Shown: piece by piece, positions 1-14,494 of the stretch | How the letters are laid out: each line of letters opens with the position of its first letter | Numbering within the stretch: position 1 is the stretch's first letter | NCBI GenBank assembly: GCA_022885665.1 | Contig: JAGQDJ010000048.1 | Coordinates: 276,289 to 340,288, forward strand | Source: Triops longicaudatus | Taxonomy: Eukaryota; Arthropoda; Branchiopoda; Notostraca; Triopsidae | Reading direction: 5' to 3' | Length of the DNA: 64,000 nt | Program-made: the position numbers and the translations under genes | Notes under the pieces: model-generated | Told to the model about the DNA's origin: nothing | What the model saw: only the letters and a program-made list of their open reading frames with translations | The model's database searches: none

Positions 1-2648
1 ATTAGAATTTCTGGATAGCCAAATGTCATTCGGAAATTTTTTTAAGCAATATCTGGGAAACGACACATCCAAGTAAGTATGTGCATAGCAAATACAATAC
101 TGTATCAATTTATAGAGATGGAGAAGTTTTGCTTTAAATAGCAATACAGTAGAGATAAATATTTACAATAACAAGCGTTCAGAATTAACTAGTACTTAAA
201 CATTAATAGTACAAATTGGACATACAATTTTAGTTATAATTTTATAGCCTAAAATTAAACATTAGAGTTATTACATATAAGGCAGTATGAAATAGACCAT
301 TAACTTGAATATTCTTAGAATGAGAAAGTAGCACCAAAAGTGTGCAGTGATGTATTTACGAGATAAATGAACCAGTAAAGCAACTTAATTTTCTTTTTTA
401 AGTTCACTGTTTGTTACAGGAACTTGTGTCACAGGGATAATACATTTTCGCTATGGAGTGGTTAAGGCTTTTATAACAGTACCTTAATTCCTTTGAAATC
501 TAGGCACAATATGACAACTACTGTTAATAACATTCAGTGACAAACCCTTAAAAACGAAGCTTTATCGCCCTGGAACAAAGTGGGTCATTCCTGACGGTTA
601 ATTTTGATTGAAACTGCCCTAAAGTGACGTTAAGCACTTTCAAAAATTAAGTCTCATTTATTATTTATCGACTTCGGAGCAAACCTGAGTCATCGGGGAG
701 GCTTCGGATAATCGAGCCTTCGTGTTGTACATGTTCGAACTATCGAGGTTTTCCTGTAGCGTAAAACAGATTGAAACCTGAGTAGTGCGCTCTCTATGGG
801 AAATAGCTCCAGGGCGCGAAGCTTGTTGGCTTAACGCGGTCCTTCTGGCCCGCCTTCGGCCTGGTGTTTCCACTCTTGGTCGCATCCAGGCAGGGCCCTT
901 CCCTGGCTTGAACTCACGGACCGACCGAAGGGCTAGTGCGGGGACTTTGCCTCAAACTAGCTTAGTAATACAAAAGCACGGGTAGTGGGAAGTTCGTGAG
1001 ACGCATCTGCTGTTAGCGAAGTGTTCCTTACAACACAAAGGCTGGGAATTCTTTCGTTTTCAGTGACCACTACAATCTTACCATGAACCTATTGGATATT
1101 ACGTGTTTCTCATCCTAGTGCTGCGTGGCCAATCTAGTGTAAGTTTGCCTAACATTGACTTGGTAACCCGTCTTACGGAGGTGCATGAATATAGTGTTTT
1201 CTTATTGTTTTGTCCATTAAGGCGAGGTTACACTTGTTCACACTCGTTCGTTCACACTTCGGAATAATCATTTAATTTTCGGATTGAACTGTTTCCTGTT
1301 ACAGTAATACTTTGCGTCGCCGGATTAAAATTTAATAAGCGAGCCTACAGGAAATATTCAATTAGTGAAGCTAGTGAAGAGTATCGTTACGCAGGATACA
1401 GTGAAACTAGTTCAACAAAAGGGGAAATAATGAAAAATGAGTATCCATCACAAATTACATCTTAGGGCTATTTAGGCGTAATGACCATGGCATACTGGCT
1501 GGTGAAGTTGGGTATCTTGCCTTTAAAAGCATTTCGAGTAAAAAAAAAGTTGCATTAGCACAGACAGGCTAAGTTGACAGCAAGAAAAAATGTACGTATT
1601 GACTAATTTATGGTATGACTTGAACACGCTTGCAAGCTACTTTAGGGGGTCCATTTCCTGTGTTGAAAGGAGTCTCGCGAAGTTACACTTTCAAGTTCAA
1701 CCCACGGATATGGTATAACATAGCGTCCGTGTTTTATGTTTTATGCTCTATTCCTGATGTGGCGTGCATAATACTCAAATTTCGCGAAACGAAAAGCTCC
1801 ACCTTGGCAGGCAAGTTAAGACACGCCAAGTCTCTTGTTTTGGAGCTGTAGGCAAGAGGTTTCCATGAAGACCATCGAGTTTCTAACGAAAGGCCTCTCA
1901 AAGGACCCACTCGAGAATTTGGGGAATTCTATGTTAGGATCTTCCTTTCGTATTCACACGCCATCGGGTAATTTCAGGCAAAGGGGGGTTCTCTAAGCTC
2001 ATCGTGTAAAACTAGCAACGGTTTGGTGTCTGCATTACATTACACTACTGCGATCACGAGCATAACTAGGGCTTTTTTTTACGGGATTGAGGTGATCCGC
2101 ATCGCTGATTTCCCCAAGGACCATAACACGGGACACAGGGATGTGGAGGGTGGGTTTTTGGGGTAAATGAACCTTTTCGCTTGCACCGTTTTTGTTTTTT
2201 TATGCCACATACGCAAGTGGGTCTCTTCGTTTTCCACATTAGCATATCCTACGTTTAAAAGTCCTTTTTTTGCTTTCCTTTTGGCTTAAAAATGAGCATT
2301 TCCCTTTCGCTGCGTGTCATGTACTACTTAGAAAGCCTTTCGGGAGAAAGTTCAAGGGTATTTCAGTATCCATCTGTGGCTTTGTGATCTCCTTTCCATG
2401 TTTTTTATGTGTGCTTCCTCATTTTCTAAGTCGCTTTTCCACCCACAACTTTTCATACATGAGCTATGAACCGATCTCTTGTTACCAATGTTTGAAGGAG
2501 GTGAAAATTTTAATGATCACAAGTTTTTACATAGAATTCTTTTGTCCCAATTTCTAGCTTACGGCCATGACGCAACGCTAAGACACAACTGGGAAATTTT
2601 CCAAGTGAACCAAGTCCACCAGCTTACAAAGTTTGGGTTTTGCTAAAT
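1..2648. other. No recognisable gene; upstream of the PPxY membrane-protein gene
   Basis: AT-rich non-coding DNA with a short GC-richer island around 780-960. Open frames here are short, start mostly at non-ATG codons, and match no family I know. The stretch may contain the promoter or 5' UTR exons of the + strand gene that starts at 2649. An in-frame stop (TGA) at 2568-2570 closes that gene's reading frame upstream. Confidence 0.5.
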
Positions 2649-5600
2649 ATGGCGGTAAACCGACGCGTCGAGGATGCCCACCACCGTGCTGCCCAGCGAA
2701 CTTCTTCCAATCCTTCGGGAATACCTCGGAACAGTGCCTCACTACCGAATGTCTTTCGTCCTCCCCAACTGCCGACGCCGCAGCATCCACGGCACCCTCG
2801 GCGACCCCATTCCACCTTTGAGCCCCATCAGCTGCCGCTTAACCCTAGCCTTCCTAAGGATCACCCAGTGGTACCGGCCCCGCATGCACCGCGAAATGGC
2901 AATAACGTCATACGGAGTGCTGGAAACAGCTCACGAACTTTGGTGTCGACACAGTGTCAGACGGAAGAATCGGCCATGTTAACGTTGGCTAATAGTTCGG
3001 GCGGTCAACGCCACTGTGATTCTGCTGTTGCGGTTAGTGCGAGTGTAAACAATGCAGCCGGGAACCCGGCCCTGACTTCCGTTACACCCTCGAGTCCTGT
3101 GGCCCCGACACTTTTAGACCACCATCCTGTACCGCGTCGACGACGCGAACGGAGGGAAAGGCGGCAACACCATCGCCGGTCCCAACCTCTCCCTCCGCAA
3201 CCGTTGCAGCAACACTTGCAGCAGCAGTTGCAAATGCAAGACCCGGCAGCAGTCCCAACGCCTACGGGGCACCCCGTCCTCATCCACCGCACGAGTTTAC
3301 CGAGCCCGCCTGCTCAGACCGAGTTGCTTCTCTCGATGCTGAACCCCGCTCCCACGCCGAACATGAACCCGGCAGCCGGGGAAGCAGCACCCGGGCCCGC
3401 GGCCGCGCATTCCCCAGGCTCGGCCAGCAGTGGCAACGAGCGCTTGCCTGACATCCTCCACTCGCATATACCACCGGCTTACTCCACGTTGCCCCAAAAC
3501 AGTGAACGGAGAATGGGCCTTGGGCCGATTCCTTTACCCCCTCCTGCGTTTCCAGGATTACTTGCTCCTTTACCCTTACTGCCTACCCCGTCTAACCCTC
3601 TGGAAGTACCACCGGGAACGACCACGCTCCCGGGAACCAGTCCGATGCCGGTCACAGCGGCGCCGCCGTCGCCGGGTTTCTACCCTTTCCCGCATGGAAG
3701 TCGAAGGTAAATCGGCACATTTTATATTCGCGTATGATAATGAGCTAAAAGGGGCAAAAATCAGATTCACGAGAACACGATTAAAACGCGTGTTACCAAA
3801 TTAGGTTCTGGGAAGCCCAAAAGCCTGGCTTTTCTTGTTCTTTCGCGAAAGAAAACCGGTTTTAAGAACGAAGGCAAAAACTGTCAGGGTAAAGAGCCCC
3901 CCCTTCGCTTCTCAAAACTTCTTCGCCTTGGAGAAGAATGGAAAGACTTTCACAGCGGGCATCCCTATACTGAGAAAAAGATTGTCGTGTATATACAAAA
4001 GGGTTGGCCTTTCCCCCGAAATTCAATTTTAAGGATGGATACACTTTGCCATCGAAGCTCATTCAACTCCTTCCAACCCCCCTCTTATCTCAGTTGCCCG
4101 TGCTTGTACCAGTATCGTCCTTTCCATGTGAGCTTTCGCTTAGGTCTGTCCCAGAACGCCGCACGGAATTACAAAGGATTTAAGCGAGCCCACAATCAAA
4201 ATTTCCCCCGATTTATTTTAAAGGAAACTATTCCGAAAGTTAAGTAGAAACACGCCGCTTTACCCCGAAAAGTCTATTAGCATTACAGGTACTGAAGTCA
4301 ATAAAACGAGAGCGTTGGAGCGTTAAGCTCGTTGGCGGGAGTGTGACGTTAAATGACAGAACCGTCAATTCAAAATTTCATTTCGAGTGTTCCCCAAGTC
4401 CGAATTAGTCGGGCGCCGTCGTGTCACGCGTCACGTGTCTGGAAGTGGCGCAATGGTCGTGAGAAAACTTGCGAGGTCTGACGTTTGAGGCAACTAATGC
4501 CAATTTCCGTTGGTTGCTTTGGTGTTCAAGTTGATTGCACTCAGTGACAAATTCTATGTAGAAGCACAGCACTCATTTCTAAGTGCATGAGCGCCATATC
4601 CTTGTGCTCAATAGACTTGTTTCCAAGATACGCTACTAAGTAGTACGTACAGTATAATCCATAGCCCAACCTCCGGCACTTGCCCTAAGATTGAATAGTA
4701 ACTACTGAATTGTTTAATCTTGTCCTATTTAGTAAAAGTGTAAAAGCTTGCAAACTTTGAACTAATGTGTGCCTCTTAAGAAGCTTGTGACAAAACGGAC
4801 ATAGTTCCAGTAAGTAGATGTCACTAGTAAATTTGGAAACAAATATACTTGCATATTTGGACATAGATTGCAGCCACATTTGGTCCCTGATGAGCCATTG
4901 TTATTCATTCTTGTGTTGACTACTGTAAGGATGTGTTTCGCGCCATTATATGCTGCAAAGGGAAAAAAAATAGATGTAAATAAAAAATGTAACGTAGGAC
5001 CAAATATTGCGACATTCGATACGCAACGATAGCAGCTTATGTACAATCGGTCAACGAGAATCCACGTGGGCTTGATACTTGTTAGGAGCGTTCGATTAGT
5101 CGTTCGGTCCCCGCGGTTTACGAGGATCAGGAGAAAAAGGCTGGAGTAACGAACAGTGAACTTCCCGCTGAGCTTTTTAGCCAAGCTAATTGACGCTACT
5201 ACTGGTACATGGGAACTGCATTGAAGGAAGTACACCGACGTGACTTGCCAGATGATCTGAAGCTTATTAATGTCAATAAGAGCCAAATGGCAGCTGGGAG
5301 TGCAGTCTGAAAGCGGCAAGATCCATCTAATGCTTTGCTCCTGCCGGGATTTTCATTTTTCCCATGTTACAGCAGCTGCTTGCCCAATGCTACTTTGGTT
5401 CAATAGCGTGGCACTTCGTTCCAACACAACAAACTCAACAAAAGACGGGTTGCCCCGGAATGAAAATCCCCCGGACGTGATTACCATTGAGATTATGCAT
5501 ATTTCTCCGCAACCCTCTTTTTGGTAAACTAGGCTTGCTGGCGCACCAAAGGGTGCAGCAGGCCCTCGTCTATTTTTTCATCCCCCTTTTTCATTTCGGT

Positions 5601-8600
5601 GTTCTCTTCCTAGCTTGCAAACTCGCACTGAAATACTCAGGCCTGCCAGCCTAAGCTCATTAGTTATCTGTCACGAACAGCCCCATGAAACATTAGATGG
5701 TTCTCCCTCCGAAGAAATATAACGAAGTGTTTGTCTCCCTTTACGCAAAGCAGCAAGTATGGGCAAAGATTGACGCAGAACTGTCGCTCCCCCCCCCCCA
5801 AAACGCTACTCACAGTCCAGTCAAGTGGAAATCAAACCCAAGGACTATGTTTGCGCCACAATTTCTCCATTTGGCACGTTGATAGTCCAAACAATCTTGC
5901 TTTGCGAAAGGAAGAACACGAGTACGATTTACAGCCCATTGGCCGCAGGGAGATAGCTCTCCCAGACCCATAAAACCTTTAAAAAGCACTGTTTTATAAC
6001 TTAGGGAAGTTGCCTATAGCTTTTCATCGCTTTCTACGTGAATCGATAAACTCAACGAGCTGCAACACTGATACGAACCGGAACCCTAGTTGCGTTAGGG
6101 AAAATACCTTTTTTTCGAGGAAACAACAAAAGGCTTTAAAAAGTATGCAATTTCTCTCCGGTTCCTGTGTCTTGTGCCAACATAACGAAAAGTGGGTTTG
6201 ACCTCAATAACGCCCAATCTAAGATTCTTCTCCTCCTCCAACCTACTTTTCTCTCACTGCACGATCAGCGAACCTGAGTTAAAGAAAAAACATGCCTCGT
6301 TTAAAAGTACGGCACATTTCCACTATATAGTGCAAAAATGCTTTTTCACGGTTCCTTTATTGCACCACTGGCAGAGCAGGTGGCATTTAGAAACAGCATA
6401 AACATGGCTACAAGTGATGTACTCGGATATGAAACTGCGACGAGGGGGATATTTCGCCCTAAGTGCCTACTGAAAAAGAAACCTTGATACTGATTTCGCG
6501 TTAGATAACATCTGTTGATATCCGTAGTAGGTATAATGTAGTGTGTACGTTTTGAATACGACAAAACTCTCCCGGTTGGTATAAAATGAAATAAGGAGTA
6601 AAAGGGGCTCCCATGAGTTTCCATTTGCAGTCCTCCCTCTTTTCCAAGGGGTGCGTAAAGCTTAAACGAGCGTCGGTATTGATCTTCTACTAAGAGTAGT
6701 TCTCGTGGATGTTCGTGTTACACTGTGGGGTGATGATTAACCTCGCCCAGCGAGCATACCAACACTCAAACTCTTTGTGCGTAGAAGCTTTTGTCTGTTC
6801 CACTTTGCTCATTTACGCGTATGGAATCGAGCGACGACGTCGTAACAGGTTTCATTGGTCTCCCGAGAATTTTTATCGCCTTTTAAGATTTCAGTGCACA
6901 TTGCACTAATTAACCACAGAGCACAATGCAACAAAAGCCCAAAGGAATGACATTTTGTGTGCCGTGTACGTCTCTGAGTACAAAACCGAGATAAGGAAAT
7001 GTGCGTCAATAGCGCGCACAAGTTAAACGAAAGTCTAAAATATTCCACAGGAGAAACGCTCGCTACTCAGTATTTAATGGCTCTGTGCTGTGAGAATATA
7101 ACGAAACATACCTCGTGTTACTTCACCCCCGTGTTAATTACACTCGGCGTTGCCTTAATTGTTGCACGTATTCGCGTTAGATCGTAGCGTGAAGTAAACG
7201 CTGGGCTTCTTTACACTTACTACTGCGAGCCGTGGAAACCCACCATATTAGGCGTAGGTTTTACTCTACGGTAAGAGTCACCCAGAGCAATCAGGGGTAA
7301 GATAGACTGACTAACTACTCAAGAAAGTGAGTTAAATGCACAATGTTACTTGGAAAGGGCTGAATTCACATTTCAGAGTAACTTAATAGGTTTTCACTTT
7401 AGGTCGACTTGCCTAGAGTGAACATGGGGTATTTCTCTAAAACCTCCGATGAGGCCTTCGTTTCACAAGCTTATTTTAGCGCGCAAAACCGGGCTAAAAT
7501 AGTTATGAAGGCCCACAAAATATGTACAAACTCTTTATGGAAGAATAACATAGGAAGTTGTCAGACACTCCACATAAGTGACCGCATTTCAGACGAATAT
7601 TAGGTATTACGAACTTCAGCTATAAGTGAAAAGTTTCCTTTTCCTTTACGTGTTCATATAACGAGTTTTACTGTATAGCTATATGTGTAGAGCGACCTTG
7701 CATAAAGGTCAAATTCTAAATACGCGTCACTTGCGCGATGAAGCCTCCGTAGACCTTCGCTTGTTGATTGACAGCACAATGTTATTCGGACTTTTGGCAC
7801 GCACATGATGCGCTTTTAGAATACGAGCTCTCATATTTTATAGCCCGGGTGCTGCACTGCACACATAACGAAAGACACACATAAAATGGAGAAACGACCA
7901 GAAATGCTATCTTTATGGACATTCCCAAGGTTTCCATCGCATATCTCTCCAGCGTTTCCCCGTCTCCCCAAGCTGAACCCCTGGGAGAATTCTTCGTCTT
8001 TCACGTCTAAAAGGAATCAACGTGACAAGAAGGGACTCATCCTTTTCTGTGTTTGTATTGTTGCCGTAACTGTCGAGTTTCATCGCTGCAATCACGACAC
8101 GTGGTCGGGTGAGGGATTGGGTCTAAATGCTTCAGGTGTAAAAGGTATTTTCCAAGAGGGGTAAAAACCTAAATTAAACCACGAAGAGGATCGAAATCCC
8201 GGAACTATTTTATCTCCCATCACAACCCCAACTCTTACCTGGAAAGTCTTCAAGAATCCATCAAGACCCTTTTGTACAGTACTTGTATAAATGTCCCTAA
8301 ACAGGGAGTAGGGAGGGGGTAAGTTGTGACCATTTCTTTTGTGTACCAAAACCCAACCCCCTCCTTGTTCGGGTAAGCTTCCCAAGAGATTCATATGTCT
8401 TTAAGAGGGGGGCTGAGGCATAAAAGCCACAAAAAGTAAAAGACTTGAGGATTTTTGGGAAAAAAAGACCAGACAGGAATACAGAGCTGTGGGGTCTTGA
8501 CGGACCCCCATTTCTTTCACCCCACATGATCTCCAGTAACACATCCTCCTCCGAAACCTGTGTTAAAGCGATCAAGAACATAGTTACGAATTGGACATTG

Positions 8601-11600
8601 GGGTGTCGAGAGCTTATATAAGGCTTCTGTACACAATGCCTAGAGAAGGAAGTTATTTCAGGGGGACGAAATGAATAGGAAGTAAAGAATCTTCTCTTTT
8701 TGTGGTGCGTGAAAGGGAAGGTAGAATAATCATATAAAAATGCCTATGGCTAAGCTTGGCTTGTTTCACGATTGTTTCCTTACAACAATACCTTAAAAAG
8801 CGAAATGGAACTCGGAGTGATAAGGGGGGAGGGGAAGAAGCCTGCTTTTTAAAGAAAGGGCGTTGGCTTGGAAAAGAAGTCCGCTAGGAAGAGACAATAT
8901 CCCAAAGGGGAAGTTAAGTCGGTCGGTATTCACGGAGGCATATGGCTTTTGTCAGATTTTCAAGTTTGGACGGCTGAGGAACGTGGAAGAGTGGTCTTGA
9001 AAAATTTCCGAGCCTCAGACCCGGTACGTGTTTATAAGCCAGCGTTTTCGAAGTGTCTTTTAAGGTTAAAGGCAGCTGAAAAGGCAAGCCAAGCAGAGCG
9101 ATATTTCACGTGCTTAAATATACAAAAAGCAATACGTATGGGAATACCTGGTGCTGTTGGGTGTTGGGAAAGAAAGGAAAGGTTTATTAATGTTATGGAA
9201 ATATAAACGTTCCATCTATTCTGGGTAAGAAACCGTTATTTGTGGGGCTTCAAGGTAACGCTATCAAGTCAAGAAAAATAATAAAGAAAAATTAAAAAAG
9301 AAAACAGCTGAATATGCTCCTTCCTAAGTGAAGCAGGTCTGTCATTAAGTTTGTTTGGAGGGTCGAGTTTTTGTAGCACGATTCCTCTTCATCTCGGTAC
9401 GCCCGTGGTGTGCAATTTCTGGATGATGGTAGGTGAAGAGGTGGCCCATGTGATCTAACGGTGCTTTATGCCTGTTTCCCATTGTCCTTATTTGGCTACA
9501 CGTACACAGCTGGTATTATGGGTTTCCAAAGATAAAGAATAACAACGGGGTTCAAACCGAGCGACACAAAAGGTTCAATCTGGTGCAGTTAAGACGAACA
9601 AGCTGCTTGTGTTAAGAAATACGCGCATTGACAAGCCAGCGTCACGGAGGATGCAGTTCTAAGGTTACGCAGCGTACTGTTATTTGTCAGCGTTGTAAGA
9701 AAGGTTAACTGTTAATGGAGTGGAGAAAATGGACTCGTTTTGCTGGTTGGCAGGGAAATTTGATCTTTCAAAACCTATCAGGAGTTCTGTTCAAGCGTAA
9801 CAAAAACGCTATGAAGATCTTGGGAACTTGGGGAACTCGGGACTTGGCCTTTTACCTGCAAGATTCACTGGGTCGGTGACCAACTTTGCCTCTAGATAAA
9901 TGGTGGCACAATTGGACTCGCGAGGGAGCTTCCGAAACATTTCAGAATGATGACCACGGTAGACAAGGCCGTTTCTGCTCGAGTGATCTAAAACCTCGGT
10001 TAAAGGTTAGGCGAAGTAATCTGACGACCAAGTTTCGTCCGAACAAAGACGCAGGTCCGGACAGGTTTCTTTTAAGGAGAAGCCTTACAAAAAGGGCAAC
10101 TTAGGAATGGCTTCGTTGAAAATGAGAACGTTGGGGCTTGAAGTTGCAAGCTTGACAGCTTTTTGACACTTCCTGTGGCGAAAAGAAAAGATAATAAACG
10201 GCGTTTAATAAACAAACGCTTGCTTATTGACAAGGGTTGATTGTTTGCTTTTCTATTGGGGGATGGGGTGCAAGATGAGTGAATTGCTACATTAAGCGAT
10301 CTGGTCAGTGTATATTTGGAAAATAATATCGTCGTGTAAACGTCACGTTGTTTTGAGCTGTTTGAACAAGGCAATTACAAGCTTACAGGCAAAGAGATTA
10401 GCCTAACAAAAAGGGGGGAACTAATGGTATTTGCCAGCCTTCTGTTAGCATGCCATTTGCTGTGCTAGGATTTATGCATCGTTGTGTATGCAATTCCCTC
10501 TGCAACACGTCAGTAGGCTAGGCCGTTTTGTAATGAGTTCTGATAACGCTTGAGGCATGACGTATGGAATACGTAGATAAATACAGTTCTTGACATTAAG
10601 TATCTTGGGATACTTTCCATCCGGAAGTTTTCCCTACTGGCCCATAGTTTTGCCTGCGTTCACACTTAGAACTGAAAGTTAGGGAAAATATTGGTTTATT
10701 TAATTGTCTGAGGCATTAAGTGCTACTAAACTAAATACCCTACCCAGTAGGCATAATATTCTTTATGTGCTGTAAAGTGTCAAAAATTAAGTATTTATGT
10801 TGGGTTAAGCTCAATCAACAGAACAGATTTTACCTTTAATTCAGTTCGGTTGAATTGGGCTTGGGCTACCATTTCTGTATTGGAATTAAATTGACTTAGG
10901 AACTCTTATTGGACAAAATTGATTTAAAAATGAGTTCGCTAAAATATTTTTTTTTTTACTTGGGAAGTTTTAGCAAAGTGGGCGTTAAACGGGTTTCAAA
11001 CGTCAATTAAACGTCTTTCAAACATTGTATTAACATTTTGTAATAAGTATTCGTCTTATGGACGTCACTTTCGCATACTTGTGTTACGTTGGTATATGGG
11101 GAAATATAAAAAAGAACTCGTTTTTATCGACTATGTGCGAAAACTGACCGCTTTTAATTGAACAAAAATAAAGCACTGGAATTTTTTTTACTTGTTTTCA
11201 CATTGACATCGAAACTCATACATACATGAATTGACTTCATGTAAGATTTTATTTTCCAATTATTTCCGTGCGACTTTCCTGGAAAATTTCACATGTAAAG
11301 TTTATGTGAATTTATTCGACTAGAAAAATTAGGTATGAATAATAAAAATAAAATTTAAATTCGGTTGACCTGCAAGTGACACTCGGCTGACTTGTATCCC
11401 TGGAAATGAATCATTTGTCAGGTCTGGTTCAGACAGGTCACCTTGGGAAAAAGGAATACCAGAAGGGTTTTCAAGCCATCTGCGGGGGTAAAATGACCCA
11501 GGGGTAAATACGCCATTGACACTTCCGCATAACTCATAGCATTACACAGAGACAATTCACCTTATGAACTACTTGACCTGTCTCACTACATCATTTTACG

Positions 11601-14473
11601 GAATTTTGAAACACCGCGTAAAAGACTTTATAAATTGTAATATATCAAGGATTTGTCATGGCAGTGTCCAGTTGTATAAACTGCCATGGCTAATAAATAT
11701 GCATAGGAAGTCTACATGGAGAATATTGAATCTCATGGCATGAGTATTCATTGGTTGCATTTCTACCTTTTTGTAGATCGCGGGGTTCCGTCTACACCGG
11801 CGAAGACCAAGGAAAATCATGTTGTGGTGTCATGGTGACGCAAACAGTCTCAATCCGATGGTTTATTGTCATGATTGCCTTTGTGGGTATTTGCTGCGCT
11901 GTCGTGGGAACAGTCCTGGGAGCTATGAGAGCATCTGGCAGGGAACATCTCACTGTGTCTCTGCTCATGATTGGTAAGTGAAAGTTGCCCGTTTTGCAAC
12001 TCTTCTTCATTTGCCTCTCTGAAGTATGCCCCGTGTGAGGAAAAACGCATAAAAGCACATTCTCTCCTAATTTACCATTCGCGTTATATCTATGACGCAT
12101 GTACCTAAAATGGCCAGCTTCGCAACTTGTATAAAACCGCAATCCGGAATAACTGCTTTTCCCTTGCCGCAATCAGAGGCGTCGTTTTTCAAGAATATAA
12201 CAGTTCCTGTGCTCTGGGTCAGAAGGGTGTAACACTTGGGTTTTGCGGACACACTTTTTCTGCTATTACGTGCAGCTTTTTCTATTTCCAGTCAATTGCA
12301 GTGCTTACCTAGTACAAGCAATTTTTTGGATCTGAACGACTACAACGGTATTTTTCCTTGCACGAGTGATGTTCCCATTGTAAGAAAAAAATACGCTAGG
12401 ACTAAAAAACGCGAAAATCCATACTTAATTTCCTTTTATCCGCTGGTAACTTTACCATTTTTCCACATGACGAAGCTGGCTTTTTCTTCCCTCATGCTTT
12501 GTTGCCGTGAAAATTACCACACTGTCTACTACCAAACCATTGTATGTGGTTATTACCTAATTTCTTTTTTTTTTCCTTCATTTTTTCCGGGGGGCACCCG
12601 AAACAGGCGTGGGCATTGTACTTATAACGGTGAGTGGAATTGCCTGGCGACTTACGTCCCAAGATGCGCCATCGTGTCGAATGATGTTGGGGCTTGGATC
12701 GGGAAATGGTGCGGATATGGCTGACACGGAACCCAACAGAAGGTTTACCGGACGTATGGTACCCTCTTATGGACGCCCTCATCATCCTTATGCAGGTATA
12801 AGCATAGAAAAAATAATACTAGTGGAAAAATTAACAACAAAATGTAAAATTCAAAAATAGAAAAGAAATTAAAGCGTGAAGAAAACAATCTACTGATGAC
12901 ATGTTTTACGTTACAACAGCCATGATTTATCCCGAGTTCCAGTACCGACCACCGCCACCGTCTTACCAAGCGTCTATGCAAGATTACAGGTTGCGATTGT
13001 TGTTGTTAGACCGCGACCGGCAACAAAGTGGAAACAATGGTACCAGTCATGCACAAGCGTCCACCCTTTCACCTCCGCCCACCTACCGTTCACAAGCCAG
13101 TACGCTTAGGTAAGCCAAAATACAGCTGTTTTCTGTAACGGTGTAAAAAATCGAACGTTTTTATCCTAAACTTGTCTAAATCGTTGTTCACACTTGGCTA
13201 TTTATCCTGGGCAAGTTCGAAATAATTAAACGTTTCTAAAAATACCGCTTTAAAATTAGTTTCATTATGTTATGTAATTGTGAGTTTGCATTGGGAACCA
13301 TTGAATTGTGATAACGTGAGGTCGTAACCTTTTTACGAATGGTCACCACGCAAACCGTAAAAACCGTCTGGAGTAACTGGAGTGCAATTTACCCAACTTG
13401 GGTAAGATATAAGCGAACAAAAATACTATAGGTTTATTCCGTCAGTTAAACTAGTGTGAACTCGTGAAACTTTCATTGTAAATATTTTCTTAGTTAAGAG
13501 TTTATTAGCCTTAACAACACACACATACGCTGAAATCGAACAAACTCAGTATTTATCCAGGTTTCAGAGAGCATTTGTGTAAGCTTTGTGGCCAGATTAT
13601 CGTAATGCTATTAAGCAACTTTTAAGCTATTATATTCTGTGTAGAGTAAATAAGAATAAAACCCGCCAATACGCTACGCCAATGATTGTTTCGATTTTTT
13701 AAAATAAGAATAAAATACTTGGTTTGCGTTCTACGTTGTTTGGAATTAAAATACAAAGTTAACGTGCGAGAAACGGTTAAAGTACGAACACAAACTAGTT
13801 GTAAATTTTTTAAGATTTATGTCACGTTTGCCAGTAAACTTATAAGCATTATTTTGTTTTTCACAGGCCACCCTTGCTATTTGGACGGGACCAAGAGAGT
13901 CGGCCGCCGAGCTACCGATCAAGAGCCGCGTCTACACGAGAGGCGGTCCAGCAATTTCCACAAACTCAGCTGCCTGGCGTGGAGGCAACTGGGGATAATT
14001 TGAGTGCGTGTCACTCGAGGGAAGTTTCCCGTCTAAGTGCGATTTCCCAGTCTTCGAATTCCCATGGCGGCGGGGGACAACGGATTTTCCAGGAAAGTGT
14101 TCACGAAATCCAAGTTGTCAACGTGCCAAGTCAGAGTCAGGAGAGCAGGAAGAGTCCGGTGGATCACAAGCAGCAGTCCCAGTTGGCGGAATCGATCGAG
14201 CCGAGCCGTTATCACCATCGGTCGGCGTCTTCCACCTCGTCGAGCCAAGTGACTCACGCAACGTCCGCCAGGGATAAATCCAAAGACAATAATACAGTGA
14301 CTATCGTGCAGACGACGGACTCGAGTCAAGTTATGGCTCAAGATGCCTCCGCAATCGTTCTAACTGTGCCATCACCCAAAATGTACTCAACCAATAACTT
14401 AAGCAATGTGGATGTCACTGTTCATGCAAACGTCCCAAATTTGGACAGTATTCAAGTCTTAGCCCAATTATAG
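2649..14473 (+). CDS. Two-TM membrane protein with four PPxY motifs (5 exons, 746 aa)
   Basis: Exons: 2649-3706, 11777-11973, 12607-12795, 12920-13109, 13867-14473. Phases match at every junction, for example AG|GTAAAT joined to TTTTGTAG|A at the 8-kb intron. The start is the first ATG after the in-frame stop at 2568. Residues 1-352 are proline-, serine- and glutamine-rich. Two hydrophobic helices follow at about 370-393 (FIVMIAFVGICCAVVGTVLG) and 400-424 (LLMIGVGIVLITVSGIAW) with a short loop between, so both termini are probably on the same side. PPxY motifs occur at residues 275-278 (PPAY), 494-497 (PPSY), 534-537 (PPTY) and 558-561 (PPSY). PPxY binds WW domains of NEDD4-type ubiquitin ligases, so a trafficking-adaptor role like NDFIP or Commissureless is my inference. 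I do not recognise a named orthologue. The exon chain is convincing; a further 5' exon cannot be excluded. Confidence 0.75.
3707..11776 (+). other. Intron 1 (8,070 nt) of the PPxY membrane-protein gene
   Basis: The longest intron in the window; most others are 50-110 nt, a few reach 0.5-1 kb. I see no exon inside it that joins in phase. It contains several chance open frames on both strands (largest 4762-5319, minus) with no family match, and AT-rich stretches from about 10.6 to 11.7 kb. Enhancers or an unseen alternative 5' exon would be typical content. Confidence 0.6.
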
Positions 14474-14488
14474 AATGCCTCTTTCCCA

Positions 14489-14494
14489 AATAAA
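14489..14494 (+). terminator. AATAAA polyadenylation signal of the PPxY gene
   Basis: Canonical hexamer 16 nt after the stop codon at 14471-14473. A second AATAAA lies near 14896, so a longer 3' UTR form is also possible. Confidence 0.6.

Noticed and set aside
785..985. GC-rich short open frame as a small gene
   Set aside because: Non-ATG start, no motif, and an equally long frame exists on the opposite strand.
4762..5319. 185-codon minus-strand open frame
   Set aside because: Lies inside the 8-kb intron of the PPxY gene, has no recognisable domain, and its composition looks like translated AT-rich DNA.
8868..9206. 112-codon open frame within the 8-kb intron
   Set aside because: Starts at a non-ATG codon, no family match, not joined by splice sites.
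12236..12724. 162-codon plus-strand open frame
   Set aside because: Covers intron 2 and exon 3 of the PPxY gene in the wrong frame.
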